8,559 bases of DNA from Rhodoferax sp. GTDB lineage: Bacteria > Pseudomonadota > Gammaproteobacteria > Burkholderiales > Burkholderiaceae_C. The stretch is taken from NCBI GenBank assembly GCA_018882485.1, contig VERU01000084.1:1-8559 (forward strand). The letters run 5' to 3'. Below, one piece after another: positions 6,816 through 8,559 of the stretch. The translations under genes and the position numbers were made by a program. The notes under the pieces are model-generated. The model made no database searches. It was given only the letters and a program-made list of their open reading frames with translations, and was not told the DNA's origin. Positions within the stretch are counted from its first letter, which is position 1; every line of letters begins with the position of its first letter.

Positions 6816-8204
6816 ATGGCCACAGCCAAGAAAACCACCTCTCCCGAACACGCCGCGGTCGCTGCGGTGCGGCGCTCCAGCCACGGCAAGGTCAAGGTCG
6901 CGGTCAGCGACATCGACGGTGTGCTGCGCGGCAAGTACCTGCACCGCGACAAGTTCCTGGGTGCCGCCGAGCCCTTTCCCAAGGGGGGCTTCGGATTCTG
7001 CGACGTGGTGCTGGGCTGGGACATGATGGATGTCACCTACGACAACACCACCGCCACCGGGTGGCACCATGGTTTCCCGGATGCGCTGGCCCGGCTCGAC
7101 CTGGACACCGCGCGCCATGTGCCCTGGGATGACGGGGTGCCCTTTTTTCTGGGTGAGTTCGTCAATTCCGATGGATCGGCCCACGCCCAGTGCCCGCGCC
7201 AGACCCTCAAGCGGGTGCTGGCCCGCGCCCGCAAGATGGGTTTCGAGGTGATGACCGGCATGGAGTTCGAATGGTTCAACTTCGCCGAGACGCCGCAGAG
7301 CTGGGCCGCCAAGAAAGGGGTGGGGCCGGAAGTGCTGACGCCGGGCATGTTCGGCTACTCGCTGCTGCGCATGAACCAGCACCGCCCCTTCTTCAATGCC
7401 CTTATGGACGACATGCTGGCCTTCGGCGTGCCGGTCGAGGGGCTGCACACCGAGACCGGGCCGGGGGTTTACGAGGCGGCCATCGGCTTCAGCGAGGCGC
7501 TGGAGCAGGCCGATCGGGCCATCCTGTTCAAGACCGGCGCCAAGGAGATCGGTGCGCGCTTCGGCATCATGCCCAGCTTCATGGCCAAGCCGCACCAGAA
7601 CATGCCCGGCTGCAGCGGCCACATCCACCAGAGCCTGTCCGACGGCAAGCGCAACCTGTTTGCCGATGCGCGGGCGCAGCGGCGCATCAGTCCGCTGTTC
7701 GAGAGCTACCTGGCCGGGCAGGTGGCCTGCCTGATGGAATTCGCGCCCATGTTCTGGCCCACCATCAACAGCTACAAACGGCTGGTGGATGGCTTCTGGG
7801 CGCCGGTCAAGCCGACCTGGGGCATGGACAACCGGACCGCGAGCTTTCGCGTGATCGCGTCCAGCGCCAAATCCACCCGGCTGGAGACCCGCTGCCCGGG
7901 CGCCGACGTCAACCCCTACCTGGCCATGGCTGCCGTCATCGCCGCAGGCCTGCACGGGGTGGAGCAGGGCCTGAAGCTGACCACGCCCCCCATCACCGGC
8001 ACCAACGTGGGGGGCGAACACATCCCCCGCGCGCCCCGCACCCTGATCGAGACCACCCGCAACTTCCAGCGTTCGCAGATCGCCCGGGACTGGCTGGGAG
8101 ACGGATTCGTGGACCACTTCGCCGCCACCCGCGACTGGGAATGGCGCCAGTGGCTGGACGCCGTGACCGACTGGGAAATGAAACGCTACTTCGAGATCAT
8201 CTGA
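6816..8204 (+). CDS. Glutamine-synthetase-family gamma-glutamyl ligase (PuuA/GMAS-like), not housekeeping GlnA
   Basis: An ATP-dependent ligase of 462 residues expected to join glutamate to an amine through a gamma-glutamyl amide. The N-terminal beta-grasp contains SDIDGVLRGK (31-40). The catalytic domain keeps the metal and nucleotide residues: Glu150 and Glu152 in GMEFEW, Glu213 and Glu220 in HTETGPGVYE, His269 in CSGHIHQS, Arg322 in NSYKRL, Arg340 in MDNRTASFRV, and Glu357/Arg359 in RLETRCPGADVNPYLA. The region where GlnA carries the adenylylated tyrosine loop is not recognisable, and the TDWEMKRYFE ending is typical of PuuA-like enzymes, so nitrogen assimilation via ammonia is unlikely. 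The amine is unknown: AEP itself, methylamine from N-methyl-AEP, or ethanolamine are candidates from context. The start has only a weak upstream GGA. The next gene begins 4 bp after its stop. Confidence 0.88.
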   Translation: MATAKKTTSPEHAAVAAVRRSSHGKVKVAVSDIDGVLRGKYLHRDKFLGAAEPFPKGGFGFCDVVLGWDMMDVTYDNTTATGWHHGFPDALARLDLDTARHVPWDDGVPFFLGEFVNSDGSAHAQCPRQTLKRVLARARKMGFEVMTGMEFEWFNFAETPQSWAAKKGVGPEVLTPGMFGYSLLRMNQHRPFFNALMDDMLAFGVPVEGLHTETGPGVYEAAIGFSEALEQADRAILFKTGAKEIGARFGIMPSFMAKPHQNMPGCSGHIHQSLSDGKRNLFADARAQRRISPLFESYLAGQVACLMEFAPMFWPTINSYKRLVDGFWAPVKPTWGMDNRTASFRVIASSAKSTRLETRCPGADVNPYLAMAAVIAAGLHGVEQGLKLTTPPITGTNVGGEHIPRAPRTLIETTRNFQRSQIARDWLGDGFVDHFAATRDWEWRQWLDAVTDWEMKRYFEII

Positions 8205-8208
8205 CACC

Positions 8209-8559
8209 ATGAGCATCAACGCTTACGCCTTCCCCACCCCGATCCGCTTTGGAGCCGGCGCCCGCCGCCTGGTGGCGGATTACCTGCGCGAGCAGGGTCT
8301 GTCGCGGCCCCTGATCGTGACCGATCGCGCGCTGGCCGCCCTGCCGGTGCTGGCGGAGTTCCGCACCCACCTGCAGGGACTGGATGTCGCCGTGTACGCG
8401 GGGGTATTCGGCAACCCCACCTGCAGCCAGGTCATGGACGGCGCGGCCGCCTACAAGGCGCACGGCGCGGACTGCGTGATCGGTTTTGGGGGAGGTGCGG
8501 CGCTGGACGTGGCCAAGGTGGTCGGGGTGGCCGCCACCCACGAGGGCGATATCCTGGAG
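8209..8559 (+). CDS. Iron-containing alcohol dehydrogenase (3' end cut by window edge)
   Basis: The first 117 residues of a group III metal-dependent alcohol dehydrogenase are visible; the family is about 380-400 residues, so the metal-binding C-terminal domain lies outside. FGAGARRL (14-21) and LIVTDRAL (35-42) build the first strands of the NAD-binding domain, and GFGGGAALDVAK (92-103) is the dinucleotide-binding signature, usually GGGS..D.AK, here with Ala for Ser. The start follows the upstream stop by 4 bp with no separate ribosome site, so it is part of the operon. Related enzymes in phosphonate biosynthesis (PhpC, FomC, DhpG) interconvert phosphonoacetaldehyde and 2-hydroxyethylphosphonate, and a phosphonate-associated Fe-ADH family exists (TIGRFAM Phn_Fe-ADH, from memory). 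Oxidation of 2-hydroxyethylphosphonate into the PhnY route is a reasonable inference. A general alcohol substrate cannot be excluded from this fragment. Confidence 0.87.
   Translation, partial: MSINAYAFPTPIRFGAGARRLVADYLREQGLSRPLIVTDRALAALPVLAEFRTHLQGLDVAVYAGVFGNPTCSQVMDGAAAYKAHGADCVIGFGGGAALDVAKVVGVAATHEGDILE

Noticed and set aside
6816..8204. Housekeeping glutamine synthetase glnA
   Set aside because: The adenylylation-loop region does not match GlnA, the C-terminus is PuuA-like, and the gene is in a catabolic operon rather than beside glnK or ntrBC.
6165..8219. Minus-strand open frame of 684 codons opposite the FAD and GS-like genes
   Set aside because: Its translation is Gly/Arg/Pro/His-rich with no family motif, and the plus-strand genes beneath it carry complete catalytic motifs. 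It is an antisense shadow caused by high GC.

Overview
The window is a compact, high-GC gene block that fits a betaproteobacterium, most likely in the Burkholderiales (Comamonadaceae-like). The basis is the strong G/C third-position bias in every gene, the long antisense open frames this produces, and the family types present. Almost all of it is devoted to catabolism of organophosphonates, compounds with a C-P bond. No RNA gene, mobile element, CRISPR array or convincing intrinsic terminator was seen.

Two operons diverge from a roughly 120 bp, locally AT-richer control region at 4260-4381. The leftward (minus-strand) operon runs: GntR/FCD-family regulator (phnR-like, 4259-3471), phosphonoacetate hydrolase phnA (3461-2217), phosphonoacetaldehyde dehydrogenase phnY (2190-733), and a DMT/EamA-type membrane transporter (736 to beyond the left edge). 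Its genes abut or overlap: a 9 bp gap between phnR and phnA, and a GTGA overlap between phnY and the transporter. The rightward (plus-strand) operon runs: 2-aminoethylphosphonate transaminase phnW (4382-5500), a DadA-like FAD amine/amino-acid oxidoreductase (5504-6736), a PuuA-like glutamine-synthetase-family ligase (6816-8204), and an iron-containing alcohol dehydrogenase (8209 to beyond the right edge).

The core chemistry is well established. PhnW turns 2-aminoethylphosphonate (AEP) into phosphonoacetaldehyde, PhnY oxidises this to phosphonoacetate, and PhnA hydrolyses that to acetate and phosphate. All catalytic residues that could be checked are present in the three enzymes.

The less understood part is the accessory set beside phnW. 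My inference is that these enzymes bring other phosphonates into the same phosphonoacetaldehyde hub: the FAD enzyme could act on N-substituted or hydroxylated AEP, and the Fe-ADH on 2-hydroxyethylphosphonate. The glutamine-synthetase-like ligase may gamma-glutamylate an amine substrate or a released amine such as methylamine. The control region holds a GntR-type palindrome ATTGTcaACAAT, a wider 7 bp inverted repeat at 21 bp centre spacing, and a good rightward promoter beginning inside the repeat, so the regulator probably controls both operons.
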